Source of the DNA: Kappaphycus alvarezii
Lineage: Eukaryota > Rhodophyta > Florideophyceae > Gigartinales > Solieriaceae
NCBI GenBank assembly: GCA_002205965.3
Contig: NADL03000590.1
Coordinates: 3,911,001-3,975,000 of the forward strand
Length of the DNA: 64,000 nt
Reading direction: 5' to 3'
Numbering within the stretch: position 1 is the first letter of the stretch; every line of letters begins with the position of its first letter. The translations under genes and the position numbers were made by a program. Below the pieces are notes generated by a model. It worked only from the letters and a program-made list of their open reading frames with translations, searched no databases and was not told the DNA's origin. Positions 1 through 11,994 of this stretch are shown in pieces.

Positions 1-73
1 ACAGCAGGGGCGGGGGAACGGGGCGGGGAGTGAAAGGCCGAAATGCTGATTTCAAGTCAACCTTCGGTACAGC

Positions 74-96
74 TACTGTACTGTACTGTACTGTAC
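74..96. repeat. (TACTG)n pentanucleotide microsatellite
   Basis: Four and a half tandem copies of TACTG are read directly. The same unit, or its complement CAGTA, recurs as short runs at many places in the window. Confidence 0.9.
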
Positions 97-360
97 AATT
101 GATTCGCCTGTCAAATGGGACAGCTGTGCAAAAGGTAGCTTTCGCTTTTGAGTTTACCTTCCAGAGGGTTTTATTTGGGACAAGGATCAATTTGGGACAA
201 TTCTAGCGTTGTAGTGCACCATAAGTGCCATGCACCTGAGCTTTCAAATATTAAATCATTCCACGTTTCCCCCCTGAGCTCAAGCTGGAATTATCCTACT
301 GGCACTTTCCGCTAGGATCCCTCCTAGACTGCCCTACTGCAGCCTTCATTCTGTCACGCT

Positions 361-394
361 CGGCGCCTGCGCCGCATTAGGCGCGGGCGCCGGG
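361..394. repeat. GC-rich inverted repeat (hairpin), copy 1
   Basis: CGGCGCCTGCGCC and GGCGCGGGCGCCGG face each other across a short AT-containing loop. A closely similar hairpin lies at 2892-2925. Both are followed by 300-400 bases of GC-richer sequence with scattered similarity, so they may be ends of two diverged copies of one repeat. Confidence 0.5.
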
Positions 395-1785
395 CACTCG
401 TGTCTTCGCGCGTATTGCGAATCGCGCACTTTCGTCTACGGGGCTCTAGTTGCATAGGCTAGGGATATAGCGTTCTCAAGTGGCGGTTTCTCCCGCCCCA
501 GAAACGCTCTCACCCTCGACCAAGTACCGCAACGCTCAGTGCACCCTGCCGCACTCAACCCTGGCGGTTCTCCCGCCAGCATGCGACGGTTCCTAAGCCA
601 AACGGTCCTGCTGGTCGTACCCAACGCCGTTCTTCTGGAGCACTTGTCTTCGTCGCCGTCGCTTCTGGAAGTATCGCGCTTACAGCGGAAGTTTTTCATG
701 CGATTACACCCATGGCTCGCCACGGTTGTGATGCTGGATTTTTTCTTCCCCTGTTTTCCGGGCGTCGCACTACCGGCACAACGCGCTAGAACGCGCTTTG
801 CTCCTCTTCACTTGGCAAGACGTGGTTTGAACCGCGCCGTGGGAGACCTTTTGTTCGCAATATTTGATGGCTTAAGGTCGCATTCTCACTCGGCTCCGTC
901 TGTTTCTCAAAGAAACAGGCCCATAGTATAGTTACCCTGTGGTACCGAACACCCCGCGACCGCTACCTAGTGGCGCGAAGCTCTACTCTTCCACCTTGCT
1001 GCATGCCGCCGATTTCCAAACAACACCCAAAGGCGTGTATGGGAAGACGTCATGGAGCGAGAGTGGGGTTATTACGGCCAAGGAGAAGGACACTAACCTG
1101 CCTGTGATGGGACCCTAGGGCACGGAGCATTTGGGTACCTGCTCGCTGGACGGACTGGTCTGATCTCAACTCTTCAGAGGGCGACGACTTCGGTGATGTC
1201 GTTGCCGATCTGGAGGGGTTAGAATTTAGTGGGGAGAAGGATGAGTAAGGGGCGGGCATATCTCGTGGTATGCTCAAAGCACTTTGCTTCATACAAGAGA
1301 TCAGATAAATTTGCTGCCAAATAGGATTTTCCATCACCAGGAACCCTCTAAGATATTCCGGGCCCCAACCGACCACATGTTTCAAACATGAAAGCACCCA
1401 AACATTCAGGGCCTGACCTATGCGGCGTTTCACCACCACCACCAAAACTGTTTGACTGCGCATCGGCGCACAATACCAACGACAATGCAGTGGGGCCCAA
1501 ATACAGTACAAGGAAACGGGGCTTTATGCTGCACCGCAAGGCGCATTTACCCCATGCCAAACGCACGGTACAGGCACTGGTGCATTCTGGCAAAGTGCAG
1601 CCTACCATGCGTTGGTAGACACAACATATAGGGCGAAGAGTAAATGTCGCTCGCGCCCCACCGTCAACATGACACCTTACATTGCAGTTGTTGGGGCTGC
1701 AGTGGAGTTTGCAAGAAATCAAGAGTTTAAATGGGGTTCATAACAGCACTACCCGCAAATTCAGGTTCCTAGTTGATTGCAAGAA

Positions 1786-2620
1786 AAGGGGGGAACGATG
1801 GGGTAGTTTACTTCGTCGTTCAGCACTTCTGGCGGGGGAATCTAAACGGAGTTTTGAGAGAAGGAAAGGAGAAAACAGAGTCGGGCCTGCGCCTCCGTGA
1901 CCCTGTGACTACATCGAAGGGTCAAGGCAGGGGAGCAGGCATGCCGCATTAGACAACACAGCTTACGCTACGTGTCTATGCATGAGGACCATTTTGGCTC
2001 TCGAGAAGCTCTCCATTGCTCTCTTTATCGCATTTGCTGCCAACCGCCGAGACGAACGCGTATGCCTCCGGTGCCATCCTCCCATAACAGATATCGGGAT
2101 CGGCACCAGCCTCTCCCTTTTCTCGGCAGAAAGTAGCCCTGCGTACCTTGTACGCTTTGCAGATCGGGCCGCGTTCAGGGAAGTTTGAGGGTTGCAGTTC
2201 CTGATTCGGGAATGCGACCGGGCAAGGGGGTTAACGAAGGTAAATCCATCCGCCCTGAGGTTCCACCGCTTGAATGTCTGCGCGCTTACGATGTACGACT
2301 CGTGGCCTGTACTCTACCACAGGGTGGCGGACAGCTTTGGACAGATCGGCCGCCATTAATCGAACTTGAGCGTCATGACAAGCGATGCGGTATCTGCCGT
2401 ACTGACAGTGTAACAGGTTGTCCCCATGAATGTCAACATTCTCAGGGCATGAGGGCCTGCGGCATAGTGTTTTCGGTGCAAAGGGACTTGGCTGTACAAT
2501 TGAAACCAAACAGAAAATCCCCTGGTGGGCCGGATTGCAATTCTTAAGGCCCTCTTGGGTGAGCAAACAAAACCGAAAACAATCGTAGGCGGCAATCGAA
2601 AATTGCCCGTACTGTACACA
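1786..2620 (-). mobile_element. Family A LINE-like retrotransposon fragment (copy A1), C-terminal endonuclease domain
   Basis: On the minus strand the fragment reads, in order: a FSVWFQLYSQVPL block, a Cys-rich finger with GDNLLHC, a basic segment, then FVNPLARSHSR, a TSLNAARSAKRTRY block and a VPIPISVMGGWH block ending near SNAACLL. The same order is seen in the six other copies here. In the family this segment is the C-terminal CCHC finger plus restriction-like endonuclease (RPD...D) of a non-LTR retrotransposon. The fragment lacks the reverse transcriptase, changes frame several times and contains stops, so it is dead. Its 3' end is placed only roughly, near a C-rich tract at about 1786. 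Confidence 0.7.
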
Positions 2621-3600
2621 GTAGTTCCTGCCGGTGGTAGTGTGTCAGCAGCATGAACAAAAATTTGATCATAAAAAGATCACTAAAATCACCCCTGTCG
2701 GTGGCAGTACAGTACGAGTGCCAGTTGCACTACATTCAGTGCTGCTTAATTCCACAGAACACTCCCCTCAGACCCCCGCAAGCCATCAAAAACCTCATGA
2801 AAACGAAAATTATTAGGCCTACTGACCTTGAAATTGGTCCCCACCGTCCTCCCTATCTTACTGACCTCCTCAAGTTTTGTTTTCGCTCTTCTCGGCGCCC
2901 GCGCTGAACTTGGCGCGGGCGCCGGATCTATGTCCGCTCGCATGTCCTGGCGACGGAACAACCATGACTCAAGATCTCTTGCTGCACCGTTGTTGCTGAT
3001 GGTTATTTCGAGTGGATTGTCGTCCCGCGCCCCCAGCGCACGTGGGACGACCTGGGAAAGACGTGTAAGGACGGCTCTTCCACTCGAACAGGGTTTCCAA
3101 AGTTCGCTGTTTCCTATCGCTTTTCAACCTACTGTCTTTGTCACAGTCTCCGAAGGAACGTGGTCTGCGCAGCCCTGTCAGTCCGTCGGCAAGTTCGTTC
3201 GTCCGGAGTTTTCTTCGTCTTGGTTGTCGTTGTCTGTAAGTTCGCATGTTTACACTAGAAGTTTTTCAAGCTGTCTGGATCCCGTATTTAGATGGTGGAA
3301 TTTTTTTCTAGTCCCCCTTTGCCCTGGTTGGAGTGGGTGATGGTTCAGCCGTCGCCTGGAGATGTTCTTAGTCTTCTAGTGTAACCACTACCTGTACGGT
3401 TCAGGTTATTGAACACATTAAAAGATTCCCCCCCCCCAGCCTACTGTACTCAGCGCTGACTCTAGAGAGACTCCAAAAGGACTCCAAGGACCAGTGATAC
3501 TATACTGTACAGTAATCAGAAACTTATTCCCGGAGGGTTGTCTAGGGTTATAGAAAAGTGAATTTTTAATGCACTCTTAGAACAGGAAATCTATCTCTAG
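2621..3600. other. No recognisable gene; contains GC-rich hairpin copy 2
   Basis: The open frame at 2828-3340 (170 codons, plus) covers a GC-richer block and resembles no family I know. A hairpin like that at 361-394 lies at 2892-2925. Short CAGTA/TACTG runs occur near 2705 and 3500, and a nine-C run near 3430. Confidence 0.5.
2892..2925. repeat. GC-rich inverted repeat (hairpin), copy 2
   Basis: CGGCGCCCGCGC pairs with GGCGCGGGCGCCGG across a short loop. The layout matches the hairpin at 361-394. Confidence 0.5.
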
Positions 3601-3603
3601 TAG

Positions 3604-4530
3604 TTAACAAAACGTTCTTGACGCAAAAGGATCTCGATTATTTAAAATGTCTAGTACATCAGACAATAAAGAGCTCCAAGTACTCTTGATGCATTCAAGC
3701 CAATCCTGCGGCGTCCAGAACTGCCGGTTGTTGGCATGTACAGACCTCACCAGTATGCCCCACAGGTTCTCAAAGTGGTTCAAGTCTGAGGAGCGACCAG
3801 GCCACCCCATGAAGCGTAATCCTTCGCTCTAAAACCATTGTGCAGTTTTCACAAACGGTGCGTTATCTTGCTGAAACGTCCAATTGAGTGGCACTTTATC
3901 GTCTGTCCACGGCAGGATATTTTTCTTCAGCAATTGAATGCAGGGATCTGCATTCAAATTTTCTTAACCTAAATAAATTCTGACTTCTCGTTAGTGCAGA
4001 ATACAGCCCAAAACATGATACCCTTCCCTTGGTGCTGTCATTTGGATAGAATCAACTGTTTCTCTCTCAAGTAATGCCATTAGTACTGGAGGCCATCGGG
4101 GCCACCAACATAAAAAAATTCCCGTCAGTAGACAGCACAAGTCCCCAAAATTGATAACCTATCTGAACTTGAAACTTATCACATTCTACACGAGCAATTA
4201 TATGCTTTTCAGTTAAGGTAGGCATGCGTACAATTTGTTGATATACCAACTGCACGCATTTTGTAAGCTACGCACGCGTTATACTGGCGGAAATGGCTGC
4301 TGAGTGGAATCTTAAAGCGCTCTGGATGTGAGCGAAAAATTTAAGGCTACAAGAATAAACCTCCTTTCGTCCTTCACTTTCAATTTTTTTGCCATTCAAT
4401 TGCTTTTCTAACTTCTTTGCTCATAAGAGCCTTGAGAAATGCCTACATGACTTTGAAAGATAGTTTAAGCGTCATAGCAGTCTCCTGAATGCGGTGGGAA
4501 ATTGGCTTATTGTGCTGAGAAAGTGGCTAG
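3604..4530 (-). pseudogene. Tc1/mariner-type DDE transposase, inactivated
   Basis: A cut-and-paste DNA transposase remnant. Read on the minus strand from high to low coordinates, it shows a helix-turn-helix-like stretch (about 4440-4530). Next comes a catalytic-core start in which the usual SDE motif reads STD. It is followed by GGPDGLQY then a stop then WHYLRE (about 4070-4130), then QQDNAPF (about 3850-3870), then WPGRSSDLNHFENLWG near 3760-3805. The last three are diagnostic of Tc1-like enzymes: the Asp of QDNAP and the Glu of ENLWG are catalytic positions. In-frame stops and frame changes separate the blocks. Total length matches a ~300-residue transposase. I did not find its terminal inverted repeats. 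Confidence 0.85.
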
Positions 4531-7081
4531 AGAGTGGTTACAGCATGTGAAGCTAATGTGGAGGTGCTTTCCTATGACCTTTCAACCTGGTGGATGGAGG
4601 ATGTAGTTCCATGGCATCAATTTTTTTTGCGGCGGTACCCGATAGTTCTAAAATTCAATAAAAATGGAAAGAGCCAGCTATTCTTCTTCTTCTTAATATA
4701 TTGTCTTCCTCCTCTCAAGATGAATGCCTCTTTTTGGCTCTCGGGATATTCCGAGTGCCGGCTTTATGGATTTTGTTTCTTCGCCCATCTCTTCCCCAGT
4801 TGACCCTTACTGCTTTTTTTGTATGTGAATGATACCTAGAGAATACATTTTATTCGAATCCTAGGGTTCTGTTTCCCGGAGAGTTTATCTTTCCTTGATT
4901 TCGTTCTGTTCTTTACAGAAGCAGAGTAAATGAGGTCGCCTATTTCTTGCAACGACTCGCTTGGCGTTGTAGAAGTTGACCGACTATATACAAAAGGTAT
5001 ACTTGGAAATCGAAGCATCCTCATATTGAGTATTAAATCTCATGGAGATGGTTTACATATGTATTTCTCTGGTCGATCAATTAAAAATCTATTTATCTTA
5101 ATCATTACACCTTTACAGGGGAGATATTAAGAATGAGATAAAACATATCTAATAAAATCGTGTTCAGTAGTACGTACTATCAAGGCAGCTTAATGGCCGT
5201 AATTCTGAAGAACGGTGACGCAAAGCTACATATAGACGGTAACAAAAGCCTCAATACCTTTATTGAACAACATATGAGTTTAACCACTACATAGATTATA
5301 ACTGTAAGTCTCTTATAAGTACAGCTTTCAAACTAATACACTTAAACAGATAAAAGAGATTCTGTTTTTCGATTTCTTGTATCTTCGATCCGAGAAGTCG
5401 GTAAATTCTGAGTTTCTCACACTCAAAAATGTAAGAATAATATGCAGTGCTTTGCTCTACTGGTTATTTGGTTAGTTGTATAACCAACTAATACAGGTGT
5501 CGAGGAAGATGTGGTACGATTATTGAATGAATTTGTATTGTCGGAACGCGAATTATAGAATTATAAAAGTCATTTGCGAAAATAGTTGGTGTTCTATGAA
5601 GAGAACATGCGAGTTGCGCTTCCCGCAAAAGAAGAAGATATACTCTCGTTTGATGGGTGTGTCTTTCTGACTCGCTTTCGAAATACATCTGGACCGTATG
5701 GCGTCATCATAAGCTTGCCAGCTGTATATCCCGTCATCTTCAAAAAGAATCGCCTATTTTTCGTGTTCTGATGAATTCTTACAGACTTAGTCATTGAAAG
5801 TTAACTGGAACTGACTCAATAAGTATCGGTTACAAGGAAAGATTCGAGCACAAAACTGGTAACGCGGTTATGTGTAAATCATTCAGGATGCATATATCAG
5901 CTTAAGAAATGACAGCACATAACTTTACTTTTCGGGTCCAGTCTGTGGGCTTGAAATATGCTCAGGTCAACATGTTGATATCGGGCCCGAAGTTCTGAAA
6001 GTCTTTCTCAGTAGTCATAAAGGCCAGCCAATCCGAAAAAAACTACGTCCGTCTTTTCAGTGTCAACATTTTCAGCCAGTAAGCACACCAGTCACGCTAA
6101 TACATCGCCGGCTCCGTCTGTATGCTGCGTCTACTGGCCGTTTTGAAATATTACTCCCTACAAAATGGTCCCCAACGCGCTGTTAAACTCGCGAACCAGC
6201 GCGCACCGCAGCGATGTCAGTACTACTCTCATAACTTTCGCATCGGAAATACAACGAGCTGGCGTTCTATATTATCAAAGGAATTTACCATGAAGATATT
6301 ATAATGGTACACGGAAGGCATGTCTTAGATTGGGGCAGTTTTACCGCGTCGTATAGGAAAGGATACAATTTTTCTAATTAATTCTACAGCACTTTGACTT
6401 TTTTCTCTGTACCTGTAGGATATAAAAGGGATAAATTGTTGCACAAAGGTCAGCATAGTGTACCCTGTTGTGGACCTCAACGGGAAAGGTAAAAATCACT
6501 TAGTTGTTGCTTGCTCTTGTGAGAAAATTACCTGTGTTGAGTCTTACGAAAAACAAATCGATTAGGCTTAGTCGGAAGGAAGTAAGTCATTTTTTCGATC
6601 TCGATTCAAGTTATTCGGCCATCCTGAGGCAGTAGATGGTTCTCACTCAAAAAGGAGTACCAAAGATTTTCGCTAGGAGTAACGGAGGATTACCGGAGGA
6701 GGAAGTGTAGTTTGTCGCACATATGGTTGCAGCTTCCTGGGAATGCACCCATCGAGGGGCACTGAGTTGCGGGAATTCCGAGAGGGGTCCAAGTTAGACA
6801 GGGACTGTACGCGAGAAAGGTCACAACGATGGTATTAGTAGAAGACGCTAAGGAATTGATTAATTAGGAGGAGAAGGACCATTTCAGTATAGATCTCCGG
6901 AGTGAAACCGGGCGAGTTTCGAGCGTCCTAAAGTGTGAAGAAGAGCGATGTAGTAGAGAGAGTTCGAAAGGTCCAGTTACTCGCAAATCGATGTGTTTCA
7001 GTTTCGTGTTGTAGTTTCGAGGAGAGGTATCGTTGGAACCGGTGTTGGTGGATGGAAGGGGTGAGGTCGGATTGGACGCCA
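4531..7081. other. No recognisable gene; AT-rich flank, may include the 3' LTR of the Copia element to its right
   Basis: Only short open frames without family motifs are present. The Copia element whose coding end is at 7082 should have its 3' LTR here, but I could not match this stretch to the other end of that element (11.3-11.9 kb). Confidence 0.4.
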
Positions 7082-8686
7082 TTAGTGAACTCTGGAAAGC
7101 CCCAGTCCGTTTCGGTGATTTTCGAACAGCGGACGACTCAGTGGTTTGGTGAGTATGTCGGCAATCATGGATGACGTAGGGCAGTAATCAATTACAACGA
7201 CACCTTGGTCAACCTGCTCTTCCACAAAGCTGCGTCGTATAGCGACATGCTTTGCGTGACGCACAACAGATGAACCCTACTTGACAGCTCATTGGTTGTC
7301 CTCCAATACACGGACAGGTCCATTTGCAGAGCAACTTGCTTCTTTCAGCATGCACTGAATCCATAAAATCATCTTGGATATCTCGGACTATGCAACGAAC
7401 TCAGCCTCCGGGGCTAAAGAACCTTGTTTGACTGTCCTCAACGCTACAATGGTTCCCCAAGTTGCAACAACACACCGGTTGTTGACTGAAGTCAACTCGA
7501 TCCCCTGCCCAATCTGCATCAGAAAACACTTCTAGAATAAGCTTGTTACGACGAGCATCAATCCATATTCCGATGCTCTCCGTTCCCCGCAAGTACCACA
7601 AGATTCGCTTGAATTTAACGTAGTGATGCTGCAATAGATTCGATGTATACCTGCTCAACAGAGACCGAGAAACAAATATCCGGTCTCGTGCGAGTTGCGA
7701 AAACAATAAGCACCCTATTAGTTCCTGATAACTAACTTGATCCGTTGGGGGGCTTTTATCTTCTGCAAACACACACAGGAATATTTCGCACATAGACGTT
7801 CGTGCTGGCTTACACATCGCCATTCCAAAACTTTGCAGTACCTTCCTAACATAGTGGCCTGGTGAAATCCAAGGACCATCTAGCCCACGACTGAAGTTCA
7901 CCCCTAGGAAAGAGCGAAGCTCACCCATATCCTTCACATTAACGTACTGTGGGAGTTCCTTTTTCACGCTCTCAATCTCTGCTATATCATTCCCGATGAG
8001 AATGATGTCATCCACGTGGATGAGCAGCCATTAATTCTCTCTCTGGTAGACACACTCATCCGATTCCAATCTCTTAAAGCCCATAACGTTCATCACAGAG
8101 ATCCACTTTTGATGCCACTGCCTGGGGGCTTGTTTCAACCATAAAGGGCCCTTAGCAGCTTCAGAATCTCACTACTTTCATGAAGCTTGATGTCGAGCGG
8201 CGATTTCACATAGATATCCTCGTCGATTTCTCCATGCAAGAAGGCAGTCCTTACATCAATTAGATGAATGTAGTGCCCCTTTTGGACGGTCACAGTGAGA
8301 AACACGAACGGTTGTGAAATCCACCACTGGAGCAAACGTGTAATGGACTTCCCCTTGCATAAATCCCTTGATGACTTGATGATCGCTTTGTGTCGTATTA
8401 CCTTTCCGCTGCTGTCTAGCTTCCTTGCAAAAACGAAATTAGTTGATAGTGGCTTTATCCTTGCCGGCCGGGGAACAGCTTTCCATGTTCCAAACTCTCT
8501 CAATGATGCCAACTCAGAGTCTATGGTGGTCTGCCACTCCAGGGAATCCTTCTGGGAAAGGGCCTCCTCGACTGTAATAGGATCAGGATCAGTCATCGCA
8601 GCACAGAATTTAGCCGATGCGGATGCCCCGGTTTGCTCCTCACTCTCCTCTTCCTCTGGGGTGGGATGTAGGTCAAGAACTGACAA
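7082..8686 (-). pseudogene. Copia-1 reverse transcriptase and RNase H region
   Basis: The frame 8135-8686 starts the reverse transcriptase with DPITVEEALSQKDS and TWKAVPRP, the usual entry to Copia RT. The catalytic site reads HVDDIILIGND near 7990-8020, with both Asp of the xxDD box present. The frame 7401-8015 continues through SFLGVNFSRG and ends with VFSDADWAGD, the RNase H Asp-containing motif. The frame 7082-7264 is the C-terminus, with KHVAIRRSFVEEQV and ADILTKPLSRPLFE, diagnostic of Copia RNase H. A stop and frame changes near 7270-7400 and 8030-8130 interrupt it. Confidence 0.9.
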
Positions 8687-8848
8687 ATTATTTCATCACT
8701 CACCTCGGCAGGGCCCGTTATATCGTCGGTGTCTTCGGCAACAACATCAACTTCACTCTGTTCTGAGCTCTCGGGACAGTACTAATACTACTTGATTCTT
8801 TGTCTTCGTGTACCAAAGTCCCATTATCACTGCCGCCATCACGTGCCA

Positions 8849-10476
8849 TCATAACCAGGCCATCTCGAAAGGGAAACGGTTTTCCTCGATAATTACATCC
8901 CGTGCCATAACAGCAACATTCCTAGACGGTATCCATAACTTATATTGGCTTTTAACATCACAGCCAGTCACGATACCCTGTTCAGATTTTGCATCCAGTT
9001 TGCGACGCATCTCCTTAGGGAAATGAGACCACTCCAAACTGCCAAACACCCTGAAGTACGAAATATCCGGTTTACTCCATCTCTATTGATGTTAGTAGAA
9101 TATCCGGGACAAAAGAAGTGGTTTCTGATCTTTGCCGCATGAACCACTGCTCGGCCCAAAATATCCGGGAAGTTTGGCATGCTCTAGCATGGAGCTGCAC
9201 ATTGGACAACAGTACGATTGACTCTCTCAGCAGTCCCACTTTGATACCTCAAATAGGACGGCGTCATATTGTGATCAATCCCCGTTAGGCCAAAAAACCT
9301 TTGAAAGCCAGGTATTCTCCCCCTCTATCAGACTGGAGTCTTTTAACCTTACACGAAAACTTTCGCTCGATCCAGGCAGCATGAACCTTAAACTGACCCA
9401 ATGCCTCGCTCTTCCGAGGTATGGCGACAGCTGAAACATAACTAGAGTACTCATCGATGAACGATATAAAGTGCCGATGACCTGAGAACGATTCCACTGA
9501 CATAGGTCCACAAATATCTGAGTGTAAGACCCCACGAGGCTTATTTGAGCGCGAGTTATTCTTTCGAGGTGTTTCCCTTGCCTGCTTGCCTTTTTTCACA
9601 GCTGTCACATAAACTGCGTTGAATATTTCTCGGTGGACGATTTACAGTGACAGCATTGACTTTGAAGAGGCGCTTAACACTTGGGATGCCAGCGTGACCC
9701 AATATTTTGTGCCACAGCTCCCAGTTACTGCCCAGATTCAGTCGGGGCTCCTTAGTTTCTGCAGCTTCCGCCATAGATACGGCTGGGACGGGGACACCGC
9801 ATACCTTGTACACACCCCGTTCCACTCTCCCCTGAAAAATCAATGTGCCATTCAGTAGACCACTACAGGACGACTTACTAACTTGTACCATGTATATCTG
9901 TTTCCACAGCCGTAAGCAGCTCAACAACGAGGTACGGAGGTCAGGGACGTACAGTACATTCTCCAGTTCAATCACACGTGTGGCTGTTGCGTCACCTGTA
10001 CGCACAGTGGTTTGTAGCTTCAAGACTCCCACATGCTTAGCATACACATCCTTACCGTCTCCAAGGAAGATGGCCCAAAGTGGCACTATAGTGACAGGTT
10101 TTGGCCAGTATCTGTTCCATATCATGTGGTCAGATGCCCCAGAGTCGAGCAAGAATACATTCGGATTGACGCTATTTTCCAATATTGTGACGGCAAACTC
10201 CGGAAGTACACTAGTCTCCCTCGCCCCATCCTCGCACTGAGAGACTAACAACTTTGCATGGTTTGCTTCATACTGGGGGTTTGCGTTACCATCATCATCA
10301 TCTTGCTCATGTCCAGGCTCATCGGCAATTTCGGGCAATATGCCCCTTTTTGTTGCACCGAAAACATCTTCGTTTCTCATCACTAGATCGATTACCAAAG
10401 CGTCCTCTGTTACGGCGAGGTCCTCCACCACCGGCAGCGAGAGCCTGACTGGCTCGGAGGCTTCACCGAGCCTCAT
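8849..10476 (-). pseudogene. Copia-1 protease and integrase region
   Basis: The frame 9556-10476 carries the aspartic protease signature LLDSGASDHMIW (residues ~105-116), then the integrase zinc-binding region with WHKILGHAG and a paired CDSC. The overlapping frames at 9275-9608 continue into the integrase core: LHSDICGPM with a catalytic Asp, FIDEYSSYV with the second, and SDRGGEYL with the catalytic Glu. The frame at 8849-9049 is the usual post-core segment of Copia integrase. Several frame changes (near 9560, 9280 and 9180) break it. The protein would have processed the polyprotein and inserted the cDNA. Confidence 0.85.
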
Positions 10477-11255
10477 TCCGGCTGTTCCTCTAGCTCTGGA
10501 AACATGATCATCATACTCTTGGACTAGCGTCGCTGTGACTGATCCCTAATCCAGCTTCTCTCTACGAGTCTGGAGTGATGCAATTACTGCTCAAAAACGG
10601 GATCTGTGTTTATCCCCAAACGATGAAAGGAACATGTCCACCTGAAGATCTTCGCCAACAGAGCTCCCAATTGCAGCCAATCGGTTAAAGACTTCCTCAA
10701 ACCCGTCTACATAATCCCGCATGGCTCGCTACGGTAACTCATGCGAGAAAGCCTGGACTGCAGTTGTGCCTGAGTAGCAGTGTTAGACACTGAGTAAAGA
10801 TCCTTCAGGCGAGTCCACATCTTGTACGGTTGTGCTTGACGGACAAACAAAGACGAAGCGGGCGATCTCCTAGACATTTTATGATAGTCGCACGCGCAGT
10901 GGAGATATTTTTGACCTCGATATCAGTCAAATTGACCCTCTCTGAACCTCCGTCTTTCAGCAAATCGCTTATGACAACATCAAGAACCCATTCTGCCTCC
11001 AACGCCGCCTCTGTTCTTGCCAGCCAAAGTTGAAAATCTTCTCAATGCCTCCCACCAACCTTGTATACCTTCTTGGTCTCCTCCATGTCGAATCAAACAC
11101 AGAATTGAGAAGAAGCTAGAGCAGAAATCCACATATTCGAAAGACGATACAACGGTAGACAAACAAATAGAACTGAAAAGGTTACGGATTGAAGCGATAT
11201 TCAACTGGGCCAATAACCAGTTGAAAGGTGAAAGTAGTCGTGCCCACTTGGCCAT
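10477..11255 (-). pseudogene. Copia-1 gag region
   Basis: Gag forms the capsid that packages the element RNA. After one frame change the minus strand reads a block near 11000-11060 typical of Copia gag N-terminal halves: FQLWLARTEAALEAE, then VLDVVISDLLKDGG. It continues as an alpha-helical-looking segment to about 10800. The region between 10480 and 10800 has stops in all frames. A zinc knuckle could not be identified. The frame from 11255 opens with MAKWARLL, which may be the original start. Confidence 0.6.
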
Positions 11256-11994
11256 TTTGTTTTACTTCAATGTACTAGAAGCACACTTAAATACAGTAAC
11301 GATCCAACATAACTTCGAATGAACACTCTGCATGTCTCGTCCAGAGCATCTTTCCTAGCCAAAGATGTGTCTCTCCAGTACAGAGGGTGTACTTCCAGCC
11401 ACCCAAACCTCATAGGTCGTCAGCGTGGAGGTTCCGCATCCACAAAGGGATGCAGAAGGCCTTGAGTCCCAGTTTGCTCATGTAACCCAGCCTCACCCAA
11501 CACCAATACTTCAGTAGATAGCAGTCTTAGTCCACTGATCAGTGCTTGATAACCCAACCACAATAACTGATCGAATGATACAATATACCAATCAGTCCTG
11601 AAAATACAATCAACAATACTTCGCAAGGCACACAATTCCAAGTAATGAAACAGAATTGAAGCTCAAAAAGCGTGACGCTCAATTTAACGAAGGGTTAGAA
11701 AGAGATGTAACCGAAACCAATATCAAGGAGAGAAGGTGCTCAGAGTTGCTCAAGATAAGGTAGCACGGGGTGCTCGTTTTCTGTAACACACAATCTGGCT
11801 GATACTCAGTAAACTGGGAAGGTAGGTTCGATCTATTCTAAAGTTTTCCAGACACAATCACCTCGTATAGTGGATATTTCCATGTAGCTGAGAGGTTGCG
11901 CCAGGCGCTGATGGCGCTTCACTCTATCAGTTCCTTTCCCATTATACTGTGTCGGCATATCTTTCCGAGTCGATTGTGGTTGTCTGGAAAACCA
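11256..11994. other. No recognisable gene; expected site of Copia-1 5' LTR
   Basis: This lies upstream of the Copia-1 gag on its coding strand, where the 5' LTR and primer site should be. No clear repeat partner was found at 6.4-7.1 kb, and no primer site is convincing. Confidence 0.35.

Larger units (their letters stand above)
1..1785. other. No recognisable gene; mixed-composition repeat DNA
   Basis: I read both strands and found no family motif. Open frames here (for example at 539-931 plus and 1050-1511 minus) have low-complexity, unconserved-looking translations. The stretch contains a (TACTG)n run and a GC-rich hairpin, listed separately. An acidic frame near 1190-1250 is too short to interpret. 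Confidence 0.5.
7082..11255 (-). mobile_element. Ty1/Copia LTR retrotransposon, gag-pol body (Copia-1)
   Basis: All Copia domains lie on the minus strand in standard order: gag (about 10480-11255), protease (near 10080-10110), integrase (about 8850-9700), reverse transcriptase (about 7700-8690) and RNase H (7082-7700). Integrase before reverse transcriptase defines the Copia superfamily. The body is ~4.2 kb, the usual full length, but it is broken into at least six frames. No matching LTR pair could be recognised on either side, so the element is old or its LTRs have diverged. Confidence 0.9.

Noticed and set aside
2828-3340. A 170-codon plus-strand frame
   Set aside because: Long, but in GC-rich DNA where stops are rarer. 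The translation has no domain and the opposite strand is equally open.
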